A stretch of 64,000 bases of DNA from Eumeta japonica. Lineage: Eukaryota > Arthropoda > Insecta > Lepidoptera > Psychidae. Of the stretch, positions 53,101-61,826 are shown one piece after another. Numbering within the stretch: the stretch's first letter is position 1; every line of letters begins with the position of its first letter. The stretch lies in the NCBI GenBank assembly GCA_005406025.1, contig BGZK01000293.1:372001-436000 (forward strand). The letters run 5' to 3'. Below the pieces are notes generated by a model. That model did no database searches. It saw nothing but the letters and a program-made list of their open reading frames with translations, and was not told where the DNA came from. The translations under genes and the position numbers were made by a program.

Positions 53101-56100
53101 ATTAGCGTAATCTACTGAAGAATAGTAGTTAGTTCTCAAATCCGTAAATTCACAAATCCGTTTAATCAATATGGTGTTTCACACATTTTTCAAGACTTTC
53201 CTTTCTCCTTTGATTTCCGACAGCTAGCCTACATATATATATTTTTTTAAAAATAATAAATAAGAATACTATGAAATTATCCAAAATTTCAAAAAAAGAT
53301 GAAGTAATTTTTAATTTTCTTACAACATATCAAAAGTTCTTTACAATGTCTCAATTTCCAAAAATAAAAGGTGAACTCTCCTTTTCTTGTAGTAAATTCT
53401 GAGTTTAAATGCGGATGAGTGATTTATTAGTGATTATATGGCTTTCCACGTTTCACTATTGGTTTCTAAATCCTAATGAATTGATGCTTGATTTTAAAAT
53501 TCTAAATAGATCACATGCAGAAAATAACTTCTTTCATGTATTTAATTCACAAATATAAAAGTACATCTCGATAGATTCTAAAAAACTAGTAAGACTTTTA
53601 CAATATTATCAATGTTGTAAAAGTCTTCAAAATACAAAGTTAAATACTTAATAGAATGATATGTAAATACGTCAAACATACAATGTTAAGAAATAGACTT
53701 GGATAAAAAGCTAAAGAAAATTATCTACAAATTTATTGTCCAACCGGGAATTGAATTGATAGCGTTTGTTATAGGATGGTGTCAACCACACTATGAGATT
53801 AATAATACGGAGTGAATGTCTAAAGTGATTTTTCGTTGTATGATGTTTATCAAGACGTGACTATAATCTGTAACATTAGACAAAAATAATAGCTTATATG
53901 GAAATGTAAGAATATTTTAACCATATAACGATGAAATAAGGATGCATGTGAAACAGAGAGAAAATGAATGAAAATGGCAGTAGAAATGAGAAAGGCGATT
54001 AAAGATAAGCCTCAAAATGATTTCCTTATAATACCTACACGTTTTGTTGATACATGTATTTAACATATAATACTTATGCTTCGATATTCTTATTGTAATA
54101 TATCCATCGAGTTATATGAATATGCTACTTACATAGTAGATAAACGTACCGCTCAGCATACGCCCAGATTGGTGGATGTGCCCAAGTAGTGATACAGAAT
54201 GCGATGCGATTTCGGGTCTCGTATAACCAAACACAGTATAACGAATACCGTTTTGTCCGCTCATTAGAGCGCTAATCACGGACAAGTACGAATAATCACA
54301 CAATCATAGGGTATCTTTCAAATATTTTGCTATGGAAACGGGACACAAATATACGACGTATACAATCCCTACTAAGACCATATCAGAGGGAAAGCTTTCA
54401 TCGTCCCTCTCGCGTTCACTATTGTCACGGCTCTCCCTAATGGCGTTTCATTTCTTATTCTTTCGTGCTGCTCCCGCGCCGCGTCTCTCCCTTTTATTCG
54501 ACACTTCACGAATTTCTCCTTCCGGTCCTAGCAATTTACTACCCTTGGTTCCCATTACAACTTTTTTTTTGCTCTATAATGCATTTCACGTTGCACGCAT
54601 CGACTTTGTACTAATTTTTAGTTTTAGATACTAGAATAGAATGATTTACGGAACCACTTCCGTGTCTGTTAATTGATTTAAATCCAAGTTTAGAACGTTT
54701 GTTTTTCTCGAAATTACTTAAAGTAGAAAGTTAAAATTGAGCACAGAGATGTAGTCCAATTGCAAGGGACTTTTAACCAAAAATTATTTAGAAACATTTA
54801 TCTGTTAGGTAAGAGAAAAAGACCAAAATTAGTTTAATGTAATTTACAACAACAATTATATTCAACATCGGGTAAAATATAAAGTTCAGCACAAAACAAG
54901 TTGTTCATCAAAAAATATCAAAGAATACAATTTTACATAAAAACTCATAAGTTTATTATTATTATTAAAATTGAAATAGGAAAGCTGAAAGGGTTGAAAG
55001 AAAAAACAAATACATGGCAAGCATGTAAATTTAAGAATATTTTTTGTGTAATTGACTAATTGCTTTGTAATTAAAAATACTATCATTTAATTATTTTAAT
55101 ACTTAATTTTTAATGACGTACTATGTCAAAAATATTTATTTGTATACTGTTGATTCGTGACTATACACATATAATGAAAGTTTGTATTGAAATTTTATTG
55201 GCTTTGATTTTATAACTTGCTTATCTGTCCACAAATGGATGTACGTTCAATATTTTTCTCTATTGTTCCCATATAACAAATTTAGTGCATTATGTCGGCA
55301 GAAAAATATAGGCAGTCTTTATATAGCTTGAGAACTACTAGTCCTATTTACATGGTGATTTTTTATATAATAGAAATAAGTTATCTGATCACGTTTCAGT
55401 ATACACTAGGTTTATACCGCTGCTTCACTCGCGCGAACATAGAACGACATCCTTACTCTTTCGCCGATCGGTGATTGGTTACAGCAACGTCCAAGGGAAA
55501 ATCAAGTTCAATACCGCTCTGAGGGTTAAAAGCGAGAGCTACACTATTTATAATGATAGTAAAATAATTTTACATGAGCATGTGTATTTTTAGTGTGAGA
55601 GCATGCATTAAACGAAATTGAGTCAAAAATGCAAACGAGATCGTAATCGGAAACGCGATCTGAACTGGGATCAGAATTGAGATGGGGACCGATATTGAAA
55701 TCGTGCGCCAGGATAGGGGTAATGATTGACAGACGCGACGGGTCAATGTATAGCGAAAGATGAGGAAATCAATTTTATATCCACGCAAGCAGAGCGGCGG
55801 GTAAAAGTTAGTTTAAGTAATAAATATGATAATTTATTGTTTTTGTAGATATATTTTTCTTTTAATTTAGCTTATAGGTTTTTGTCTATAAAAAGAGACT
55901 AAATACTTTTACATTATTGTCATTAAAGGTTTATATGTATAAACTACATTAGTTTATTAATTTAAAAAAAAAATATTCAAAAAACAAAATTGTATTTTTA
56001 TGTATGCTACATTTTTCTTTAATTATTCTTTTCTTCTACCTCTAACTAATACGTTCTTTTTGTTCCAAAAAGTGTTCAGACCACTATTGTGTAAAATTCT

Positions 56101-58264
56101 GGGCTCTACAATTGTTACGAAACAACTTTTATTCCCAATCATACTCTCTTGGAGTTAACTGGAAAAAATACTTTACTTGCTTTTTTTTGCCTCCCCTCGG
56201 GAGTTCAAAACAGTGTCAGTTCTGACGTGCGTTGGAGTTTGCTCCTTAAGAATATGTGGAATATAAAACATCTTAAATAAATAAACGTAAATATACGATC
56301 TGAAAAGTCTTGCGTTATACATATACGATATACGAAAGAGGGTAAATAAATGCATGTATCATAATAGTGCAATTCATATTAAGTAAAAGTATATCAACTT
56401 TTATTTATTTAAATAAAATACATTCTCCTTTAAAAAAACACTTTATTCTCTTTTTTTATATAAATACCATAGATTCAAAAAATTTTTGGGAATATCATAC
56501 CCCTAAAATTGCCTGTAGATCCTGACATAGATCTTCAGCGCTGATCGTCATTTAGAAAGTAAGGATTTATTTGGTCTGAGAGGTACCTCGAATGGATTTA
56601 ACAAATCTTTAGTGAATTTTAGTACATACACATATATGGAGATTTTTGATTTAATAATTATACAAGCGAATTTTCATCTCGATGTTTTGTTTATTATATA
56701 TTTCAAATTCGTTATGCAACTCCCGTAGTCCATACCGTGCGTTTCTCTGACAGCTTCCTGAACTCGTGCGTCAATCCCGTGGCCTTGTACTGCGTGAGCG
56801 GCGTGTTCCGGCAGCACTTCAACCGCTACCTGTGCTGCCGGCGCGTCACCCTACACCCCACCAGCAGCTCCCGCCTCTCCCGGACCGCCGTCTGTGAGAC
56901 CTCCTTCAGGAGCACGCATCGGCATCGCTGCAACAGGTCTGTTAGAAAACAGCGTATGGCGACGTTAGAAGTTAAAAACGGGACGGTCTTGAACTTTAAC
57001 GAGATTTCAATACATAATGATAATTATTTCTCTAAGTTCAAATTAATTATGTTCTACTAAATTTCACACTGAATAAATCTGATACAAATTGCTCCAATTC
57101 CCAAAGAAGAGATGCCACAAAAGTATAATATTTTTTAATGAATTTCTATACCAAAAAGTTCTTATTTATGAAACAATAACATTAACGAAAGAAAATCTCT
57201 TCAAAGTATTAATAAAGTGAAATTTAGTTATATAAATGTTTCATTAGATTATGTCAAGTCTTAAAGTTATATTTGTGCATGTCCATCTAACTATTTAGTA
57301 GTTTCGAAAAGAGGAAATACGCAATTAGTAATTATTTTCAATAAAATTGTATGGAACGTAAGAACAAAGGTTAATGTAGTTAATATACGAATATAAAGCA
57401 CTAAACAGCAATATAAGCCCTAAATGCAGGTGCGTAATTCTATTGTGTATATTTACATCATTATTATTTTTTTGTTTTTCTTGATCTTGTCAAAATCTTG
57501 CACTTTTAAAATTTAATTTAAGTACAATGGCTTTGAGCGTTTTCAAAGAGAAGTTTCGTACTCTGAAAGTTTAAATTACTTTTTGGTTGTTAACATGATT
57601 AATCAAAAGTGAAGTAATTATTTTTGATATTTACAGGATTCTGTGTCAATTAATGTTGATGTACAGTTAAGTCAGATCTTTCTGGCAATTAGCTAATCAA
57701 CTCGTTATACTTATTTTTGGAGCAGACGTTAATTAAAACAAGTTGAAACACTAAAGAATATATATATGCCCTTTAGATGCTTTCTTCCAAATGATACGTC
57801 GCTAAAGTGCTAAGTAGTTGTATGAAAATATGATTAATCATTTTTAACCGTCAAAAATACCCACCTTTCAAAATCTATTTGTAGCTTATTCTTTCGAATG
57901 CTTTAATTAGGTGGAATTTTTGATAGCTTCAATTTCCAAAATGAGTTTAGTTGAAAAAATACAAAAATAGACATGTCGTGAAATTCGTATAACAAATATT
58001 GACGATCTCGATGTTCTATTTCAATAACACAATGCAAATTTTCAGGTAAGGAACGAGGCAGTTAATATTGTTAAAGACAACATTAAACGTTTCCACAGGA
58101 ATCCGACAGAGAGCGTGGTGATCTCGAACTACGATTACGGCAGTACTAAGAAGAAGAACAACATCATCACGCGGAACAGCTCAGACGGGGTCACCATCAT
58201 GACCATAAGGGACCCCAACGACTTCCTCACCGGAGATGCCAATGAGAAATGTGTCAATAGATAG
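28747..58264 (+). CDS. CCHamide-type neuropeptide receptor (class A GPCR), gene span, 7 coding exons
   Basis: Joining seven exons with GT-AG introns gives about 416 residues if two one-base frame breaks are allowed for. The product is a rhodopsin-class receptor expected in the plasma membrane, coupling a peptide hormone to G proteins. Visible hallmarks are the TM1 motif GNGTLVIVYV, TM2 SLALADLL, ESWPWG before TM3, SIGVSVFTLTALSAERY at the end of TM3, an ECL2 cysteine (VYCTPYPHG), TM6 CFLPYY and TM7 NSCVNPVALY, followed by the palmitoylation-type pair RYLCCRR. The combination WPWG, SIGVSVFTLTALS, LLASTREMPG and ALYCVSGVFRQHFNRYLCC is what I know from insect CCHamide-1/2 receptors, relatives of bombesin receptor subtype 3. 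I cannot tell whether it is the CCHa1 or CCHa2 type. Intron lengths run from 1.2 to 12.9 kb. The frame breaks at 28768-28770 and 37934-37936 are discussed in the exon entries. Confidence 0.9.
29730..29950 (+). mobile_element. tRNA-related SINE fragment in intron 1
   Basis: GTTGTGGATTCGATTCTGAG resembles a tRNA B box, followed by CGTGAGAAAACCCACACTTC and a degenerate tail, an arrangement I know from lepidopteran SINEs. It is too diverged to be a tRNA. Confidence 0.45.
30215..30475 (+). mobile_element. SINE/LINE-tail-like repeat, copy 4
   Basis: It shares the GTCCGATGAGTGAAAGT block, GCGGGCGGCGATGATCACTC, CTGGCGACTCCCATGTTCGT and TTGCCCCTTTATATAC with the other copies. It lies in receptor intron 1; the frames at 30337 and 30404 are shadows. 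Confidence 0.6.
32040..32965 (-). pseudogene. mariner-family transposase pseudogene (in receptor intron 1)
   Basis: On the minus strand the translation gives NCEVYGPNAVWIRIGQNWFK, FQSGNFDVKYEPHSGRSI, KVDAILEKVKKDRDIS, then NRLITDDEKFTTYDKN, KRSWSKACKQAPQ, CVQWDWKGVNNYEL and FHHDNARP, in the order known for mariner DDD transposases. The region is broken by stops and frameshifts: a stop follows DISP, and the last catalytic block (PPYSPDLAPSDYH type) is ruined. Near 32100 a QNYLSQFF-like stretch and near 32060 a SIGIKSLPAK-like end remain. The N-terminus is also damaged. The element is dead. I could not find clear terminal repeats. Confidence 0.85.
33379..33598 (+). CDS. CCHamide receptor coding exon 2 (TM2, ECL1, TM3, ERY)
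   Basis: The acceptor is ATCCTCAG|GTAC and the donor CAA|GTACGT. It joins in phase 2 to exon 1, making Thr-Tyr-Ile-Phe-Ser. It encodes TM2 (SLALADLLVILICVPF), the first extracellular loop with ESWPWG, the conserved disulphide cysteine (ELICRVSEAAKDVS) and TM3 ending in AERYCAIVNPF, where ERY takes the place of DRY. The KDVSIGVSVFTLTALS block is typical of the CCHamide/bombesin-like group. The exon leaves in phase 0 after RKLQ. A TA microsatellite begins about 15 bases past the donor. Confidence 0.93.
33614..33642. repeat. TA microsatellite after exon 2 donor
   Basis: About 14 TA units lie just 15 bases downstream of the exon 2 splice donor. Confidence 0.9.
34775..34824. repeat. Perfect 23-base hairpin in intron 2
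   Basis: AATACACGTTTCTTAATACA plus CAT (34775-34797) is exactly reverse-complemented at 34802-34824, with the four-base loop CTTT. Confidence 0.85.
35884..36053 (+). CDS. CCHamide receptor coding exon 3 (TM4 and ECL2)
   Basis: The acceptor is TTCCAACAG|CTG after a T-rich tract and the donor is CCTAA|GTGAGT. It encodes TM4 (about LVCATIIWAAALVFALPAAL), then the second extracellular loop with a sequon (NTS), a second possible sequon (NIT) and the disulphide partner cysteine in IVYCTPYPHG. It enters in phase 0 and leaves in phase 2. The GC content is much higher than the surrounding intron sequence, as for all exons of this gene. Confidence 0.92.
36385..37130 (+). pseudogene. Decayed non-LTR reverse transcriptase (in receptor intron 3)
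   Basis: The frame 36380-36562 reads YLHVDDRVILTL, CELQELIMIMNDSVKKKDMK, VNVSKTNAMLFERGE, which matches the YADD-containing palm of lepidopteran non-LTR retrotransposons, with the YADD box changed to HVDD. Downstream in shifting frames come VNTGNNFNGALLSIVK (36630s), VGKGCPTNSHADQIGG (36945s) and MDISEARDICKF (37050s), the known C-terminal order of these proteins. Many stops and frameshifts show it is dead. The 5' part of the element is missing. I judge the clade as RTE/craniifer-like from memory, without certainty. Confidence 0.75.
37742..37934 (+). CDS. CCHamide receptor coding exon 4 (TM5, ICL3, start of TM6)
   Basis: The acceptor is CGTTTCAG|ATGG. It encodes WMTLAKATIYYGLPLVVITL (TM5), the third intracellular loop (LLASTREMPGALHGGQGEAQ) and the start of TM6 (KARKSVACMVLVSLL). 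The strong donor GTGAGT lies at 37935, leaving phase 0. The next exon needs one more base in front of its first codon. Spacing between RK and the TM6 cysteine in bombesin-type receptors (17 residues, from memory) fits a missing G here, that is TTGG before GTGAGT. As written, GTGAGT joined to the next acceptor shifts the frame. A weaker donor at 37939 (GTACGA) would keep the frame with one extra residue. Confidence 0.9.
38115..38210 (+). mobile_element. Helitron-like 3' end fragment in intron 4
   Basis: GACGGATTTTACGTAAATTC followed by TTTACGCAGGCGGAGCCGTG resembles the tail at 47840-47905 (ACGGATTTTACGCAAATTCT, ACGCGGGCGGAGCCGTGGTC). The GC-rich CGCGGGC/GCCGYGG hairpin near a CTAGT-type end is typical of Helitrons in my recollection; here the terminal bases are lost. 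Confidence 0.45.
38325..38440 (+). mobile_element. tRNA-related SINE fragment in intron 4
   Basis: GCTTGTCAATCGGAAGGTAT and GATGTTCGAATTCCAACC resemble the anticodon-side and B-box parts of a tRNA-derived head. No tRNA could fold. Confidence 0.35.
40684..40850. mobile_element. Small TIR element (MITE), copy 2
   Basis: The ends TACAACGCACGAACTCT and AGAGTTTCGTGCGTTGCA are inverted repeats. The interior shares GCGCATTACATCATTCGCAG and GGCAATTCAGAGG with copy 1 at 6818. It lies in intron 4 of the receptor. The overlapping minus-strand frame (40585-40842) is a shadow. Confidence 0.6.
41034..41104. repeat. TA microsatellite, about 70 bases
   Basis: Uninterrupted TA repeats from ACGATATATA to TATACGTATA in receptor intron 4. 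Likely unstable in length. Confidence 0.95.
41521..41911. repeat. Large palindrome or foldback element, about 390 bp, in intron 4
   Basis: The left arm ATCCGATCTCGCTAATAACA, AGTAGATAGTAAAACATAGA, CTGATGCCCGAGTGCACGAG, TTGTTATAATTGATTT and GGTTCCGAGCCTGA is matched in reverse order and complement by the right arm TCAGGCTCGGAACC, AAATCAATTATAACAA, CTTGGTGCACTCGGGCATCA, TCTATGTTTTACTATCTACT and TGTTATTCGCGAGATCGGAT. The arms are slightly diverged and separated by a short A/T centre. No coding sequence. Confidence 0.8.
42838..43200. mobile_element. GC-rich repeat remnant with Helitron-like end
   Basis: A GC-rich block (GGTGTGACCGGGAGCGCACT, GGCGGAACGGAAGCGGGCG) is followed at about 43170-43200 by TTCACGCGAGTGAAGCCGCG, GGCGGAAATCTAGCAAC, a Helitron-type hairpin with a CTAG end. 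Boundaries and family are uncertain. Confidence 0.35.
43737..43857 (+). CDS. CCHamide receptor coding exon 5 (rest of TM6, ECL3)
   Basis: The acceptor is TTGTTTTAG|TATTC and the donor CTTAG|GTGAGC. Read in the frame starting at 43736 it gives FFVCFLPYYAFEMWFHLSPT, then EKDYNDWTHAVRIIGFCL into TM7. CFLP corresponds to the CWxP toggle motif of class A receptors. The frame needs one base before TAT that the canonical exon 4 donor does not supply. A second acceptor at 43720 (TAAAAG|ACTG) would restore phase 0 but insert five residues inside the helix. It leaves in phase 2. Confidence 0.9.
43858..45300. other. Intron 5 start, AT-rich, no element recognised
   Basis: No coding sequence or clear repeat seen between the exon 5 donor and the element at 45302. 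Confidence 0.4.
45302..45960. mobile_element. TIR element with GGAACGAAGTTCC ends
   Basis: The left end TTGGAACGAAGTTCCTTACG and right end CGAAGGAACTTCGTTCCTAC are inverted repeats and each is itself nearly palindromic. Inside lie a short tandem motif (AAAAAGTCCGTRGAATAAAA, twice at about 45390-45450) and a GC-rich block (45500-45640) with a GCGCGACTTGTTTACGACTT segment. The right end resembles the fragment at 18769. The frames at 45458 and 45509 are shadows. Confidence 0.6.
46850..47095. mobile_element. GC-rich interspersed repeat with hairpin end
   Basis: A GC-rich block (TACGCCGGGACACCGCGCGC, CTCGCCGCGCTCGGGGCGCG) is followed by an inverted repeat: TATAGGACTGTCCCTTTCGC near 47018 and GCGACAAAGACAGCCCTATA near 47046. 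Similar CTATAGGGCTGTC hairpins occur widely in Lepidoptera as I recall. The minus-strand frame at 46742-46966 is a shadow. Confidence 0.4.
47510..47910 (+). repeat. Three-unit tandem repeat (about 124 bp) with Helitron-like tail
   Basis: Units share ATAGATCCGATT or TATAGATCCAATTGA, GGTACAATTA, TCTTTTC, GTAGACGCTCA, ACGGATTTTACGCAAATTCT and CAAAAAATATTTTT. They start near 47515, 47645 and 47770, with identity decreasing outward. The array ends in AACGCGGGCGGAGCCGTGGT, a Helitron-type terminal hairpin. Confidence 0.65.
48694..48731 (+). repeat. Exact 38-base direct repeat, copy 1
   Basis: GCGTGAACAAAAGTTGTATG through TGATAATGACCGCATATT recurs exactly at 49054-49091, 360 bases away, while flanks differ. 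Confidence 0.9.
49054..49091 (+). repeat. Exact 38-base direct repeat, copy 2
   Basis: Identical to 48694-48731, same strand. The two copies bracket a non-coding segment of intron 5. Confidence 0.9.
49636..49990 (+). repeat. Diverged three-unit tandem repeat, unit about 120 bp
   Basis: Units begin TGATGATGCAGCCAGGAGTT (49636), TGGTGATGGAGTTGGAAGAT (about 49759) and TGATGATGAAGCCGGAAAGT (about 49878). Each continues with a CTCCATAACGGAA- or TTCCATAACGGGA-like block and a TTTGAGCTTGTTGGA-like block. A perfect 15-base hairpin (49736-49750 with 49756-49770) sits at a unit junction. Confidence 0.65.
49992..54100. other. Intron 5, AT-rich, no element recognised
   Basis: No coding sequence or clear transposon seen. 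A short inverted repeat (AAGACTTTTACAA, TTGTAAAAGTCTT) lies near 53592-53628. Confidence 0.4.
55570..55815 (+). mobile_element. Helitron-like end with degenerate GAnCGnGAT array
   Basis: A run of related hexamers (GAGATCGTAATCGGAAACGC, GATCTGAACTGGGATCAGAA, TTGAGATGGGGACC) is followed by TCCACGCAAGCAGAGCGGCG and GGTAAAAGTTAGTTTAAG, an end like the Helitron tails at 38115 and 47885. A sequence of the same style in reverse occurs at about 51385-51435. Confidence 0.4.
56754..56936 (+). CDS. CCHamide receptor coding exon 6 (TM7, helix 8, C-tail)
   Basis: The acceptor is TTTCTCTGACAG|C, which joins AG from exon 5 to C to make Ser, giving GFCLSFLNSCVNPVALYCVS, a perfect TM7 with NPxxY as NPVALY. 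Then come GVFRQHFNRYLCCRR (helix 8 with a Cys-Cys palmitoylation site) and a Ser/Thr/Arg-rich tail suited to kinase regulation. The donor is AACAG|GTCTGT, weaker than the others in this gene. The reading frame stays open past this donor to a stop at 57058-57060. The previous intron, about 12.9 kb, is the longest in the gene. Confidence 0.92.
56937..57060 (+). CDS. Possible alternative C-terminus by retention of intron 6
   Basis: If the donor at 56937 is not used, the frame continues RSVRKQRMATLEVKNGTVLN and on to LIMFY and a TAA stop, adding about 41 residues. The first part is basic like the normal tail; the last part becomes AT-rich like intron. The open stretch is longer than expected by chance in such AT-rich sequence but not conclusive. 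This would be an isoform with a different cytoplasmic tail. Confidence 0.3.
58099..58264 (+). CDS. CCHamide receptor coding exon 7 (C-terminal tail)
   Basis: The acceptor is TTTCCACAG|GAATCC. AG from exon 6 plus G makes Arg, then NPTESVVISNYDYGSTKKKN, continuing to DANEKCVNR and the TAG stop at 58262-58264. The tail is hydrophilic with many Ser, Thr, Asn and Lys, as expected for a cytoplasmic receptor tail. It is GC-rich compared with the flanks and stays open in the frame predicted by phase 2. The frame agreement and the position after the family-typical helix 8 support it. Confidence 0.85.
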
Positions 58265-59060
58265 GTTGCTTATGACCCTCTTCGATGCTGTCTTAAAGTT
58301 ATATAATTTAAACAATTAAGAACAGTTGCATTTTAAGTTTGATACAGTTTGGTTTTATGAGGATTTTAATGGATATCTTTTTGCTCGGAAAAAATACCGT
58401 AAATGTATTTTATTTTTATGTGTTTAAATTGTCTCAAAGACAGACTTGTAAATTCAAGTATTGATTTCTTACATGTGGTGTCTCGCATATATACTTTTTG
58501 CATATCTCGTTCAAAGTAGAAATTAAGAGAAAAATATTTTCTTTCATCTGGATCTTCAAGCGTGTGTACATCTCAATCATAAATTCACGTAGTATTTGAT
58601 TCATCATAGATCTTAAGATATCCTTTTGTCCCGATGTTTCACTGACCGATAACCTAACTTGACTACCTAGGTCTCTTTAGATTCGAAACAACTCCAGTAC
58701 CTAGCAATCTAAGTGGAACTTCAGTACTATATTTTACTGTATTGTATTATATGTTATTCTTATTACTTATTATAATATTAATTAGAATTATAATTAAATA
58801 GAACGTCTCAATATCACAGTTCAGTATCGAGTGTGATATTGAGACGTTCTATTTATTTCTAATCTGGCTTTCATAAAAATTGACTGACGGCGAGTTACAC
58901 AAAAAATATTATACAAATTACGAGAAAAGACAGTTTCTAACTTACAATTTGAAAAATTACACGATTTTAGAGGTAACAGTTTTTTTAATCAAAATAATAC
59001 ATTTAAATAAAAATACTTGTGTTATTCCTTACTTCTCAGTCACGTTTTACTACTTAATAA
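58265..59060 (+). other. Presumed 3' untranslated region of the receptor
   Basis: AT-rich non-coding sequence follows the stop codon. AATAAA-type signals occur at about 59056 (TTAATAAACC) and about 59131. A perfect 23-base hairpin lies at 58796-58854. The true end of the transcript cannot be fixed from sequence alone. Confidence 0.35.
58796..58854. repeat. Perfect 23-base hairpin downstream of the receptor stop
   Basis: AAATAGAACGTCTCAATATC plus ACA (58796-58818) is exactly reverse-complemented at 58832-58854, with a 13-base loop. It lies about 530 bases past the stop codon, possibly in the 3' untranslated region. Confidence 0.85.
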
Positions 59061-59099
59061 ACCATCGATGTAGTAAACATTAGTTTTTCATGCAACCCA

Positions 59100-61360
59100 C
59101 TGTGCATATGTGCACAACATGAAAAGAATAAACATACAAATACACAATGCAGTTTATAATATATCTGTCAAGATATTCTTTTATACTTTGGATCTTTAAT
59201 ATTTTAAGTATGCCGATAACGCATTGCACCAATATATTAATATCCCAGTTCCGCGCATATTCGCCTGTACCAACAAATCCCAGGGTTACTTAATAACAGT
59301 GTCCCACTGTCGTTCTCATTACTGCTTCCTGTAGATTCTTTATTGAAATTACTAATTTTTGGCTCTAAAATATATCATGATCTAGATTCAAAATGTTTTC
59401 AATTCTAATTCTATTTGAAATCGCTTCCGTCACGCCCCGTCACTGCATACTATGTTAAGTTTACAGGATTTTTTTTTTTAACTAAAAAACAATTTTATAG
59501 GGAAGGTATTTACGGTAATAAAGTAACTATATTAATGTCGAATAATAAATAATGGAAACTGTAACCTCGAAGGTTTTACCGAATTATAATAGAATGAAAT
59601 AATTTCAAAAAAAAATAATTATATTATGGAAAATTATTGGTAGTGATATTAATATTTTAAGAGGAACAAAATTTAATTAGTTATTAACTACAGCGTCTAA
59701 AAAATGTGCTACGGAACATTTAGTACGCTCGATATGAAATATGTTTGGTTGACGTATTTTTCATACAATATTTATATTGCTCTTGTTTTATAAGCCATTC
59801 CAAAAAAAAATCCAACAGTACTTAGCTTAAGCCCACTTGGAATTACACCGCGTAATTGATGCAAAAAACTTTTATACCCGGTGGGCGCAGAGAAAATTAT
59901 TGTGGATTACATTTAGCTAAAAGAGGAAAAAGTTGTTAATCTAATCACTTTTGAAGAAACGGAAATAAATAACGGCCGGAGTTGAAACAAATATTGTTAG
60001 ATTAATATCGTTTTATTTAACTCTGCTTAATATAGAACTTTCTGGTGTATTTTACGATATGTAAGCAACAATTTTTAGAACAAAAAAATTAACAATCTTT
60101 TTACGTAAAAAGAAACGATATTGCAGTGCCGTTTCTTATTCTCTGCGATATTGGACAATATATATTTATGTGAAATAAGATATGTTCGAGATTTTCTTGG
60201 CTTTCTCCGATGTTTTTCGCACATTGACTAAGAAGAAAATAAGGATTTTCATCAAAAACAACCCCTGTATTCTATAGTAATATAATATAGTATTATAGGT
60301 GATTTTTTTCGCTGTTGATCGGACCTTTTTCTCTAGCTCTCATTTTTTTTCCTAAGTTACTTTTTTTTCGCATTTCTATTTTACTAAAATTTAGGTAATT
60401 TCCTCTTATCAAATTACGTACCAATAATAGTTAAGTATGTATTAGGCACAGATTTTCGGATATTTTGACATGACGTTAGGTTAGGTTACGTATATCACAA
60501 CAATATAAGGACTAATCCATCTAGTTAAATCACCAAAGTTGTACATATATTTTTTGTGTACATAATTATTACATATCGCTGTATACCAGTTATTTTAATC
60601 GAGTTGCAGGCAGCTGCCGAATGCTTTATCGTGGTGTAATTTTTTTTTATCTTAAAATGGTTTGTATTAAAAATTTGCTTTAGTGTCAATGTAATTTTAA
60701 CTACTTGATCAACCTCTTCCGTTTAAAAAGGAAATAACACTCAAACTATAAAATAAGTTATTCTGCATAATTTAATAACAACACTACCAGAGCGTAATAA
60801 AATAAAAAGAATAAGATGAAGAAAAAATAAAAAGAACCGATAGACAAGAGAGCGACAATAAAATGGGATGCTTAGAGCTGACATAAGAGCGCCACAAAAT
60901 CTTTATCGATACGGGCAAAGCCGTAGGCAAGCGTGTTAGTTGTAGGAACACACTTTAAAATCCTTGTAATACCTAACAATGCAAGAAACGCTAAATAAAC
61001 GTGGTTATAACTTACAACTTTCGAATATTTCTTGTTACTTGACCATTTCTGAGCTTGACCAAATTTTTTAATCATCTAATTGTTATTAGTTGATAAACAA
61101 ATTATCGAATTTACTAGTCCAACTGACCCAGCTTTGTCTACTTTATTCACCCAATGATCCGTGGTTATTTCGTACCATCATAAAAAAAGTAGATCGATGC
61201 AATTTATCGTATTGATGATACATATTATGAATAGATAGTTTTTACTTAAAAATGTATACATGTTTAAATATTAAAAATATTAATTCTTAAAGTATAACGA
61301 CAACGATATATTTGCCGCAATGTTGTAAATAATTTAAATAAACACATAATGAAGGTTTCA
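59100..61360. other. AT-rich stretch downstream of the receptor, no gene
   Basis: No coding sequence is supported. A Helitron-like GC motif (ATACGGGCAAAGCCGTAGGC) lies at about 60909. Confidence 0.4.
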
Positions 61361-61826
61361 TAAAAAATTTGGTTGCCTGTAAAGTCGGTATACGGGCGAA
61401 AGTTTGTGACAACGACTTTGAATGGTAAAATCATTTTAATGTGAATATTCATTCGTATAGTAGGAAGAAGGATGAAATAATAGTAACAATTTAAAACATT
61501 TATTTATACAAAGAATTATATTTAAAACATTAATTTATACAAAGAATCTCGCACTGAATTTCATATTAACAAAATTTTATTTTACCTTTACACAACATAC
61601 GTATTTATATACAAATATACATACAATAACTTGCAATACATTTGCAAGCTATGCACTAATTCTCTAGTGCTGCGCGCGCGGCAGACCGATCATAGTTGAG
61701 TGGGAGAGAGACGGGCATTCGGCGGGCCTCTCTCGTTCGGTGACTCATCGTTACGTTACCGAGCGTTACACCTTTTTCATAAGTGACTCCCAGCCGCAAC
61801 CTAATTTAAGACGTTGTCACGTCAAA
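61361..61826 (+). repeat. Dispersed repeat, copy B (partner at 2651-3030)
   Basis: The fuller copy of the family described at 2651. It contains the extra segment GTGGGAGAGAGACGGGCAT and the phrase CGTTACGTTACCGAGCGTTA that copy A has lost. The minus-strand frame at 61264-61452 overlaps its start and is not a gene. Confidence 0.75.

Noticed and set aside
54332..54634. 100-codon frame on the + strand, Ser/Leu/Phe-rich
   Set aside because: Low complexity, no domain, no splice context; probably repeat-derived sequence.
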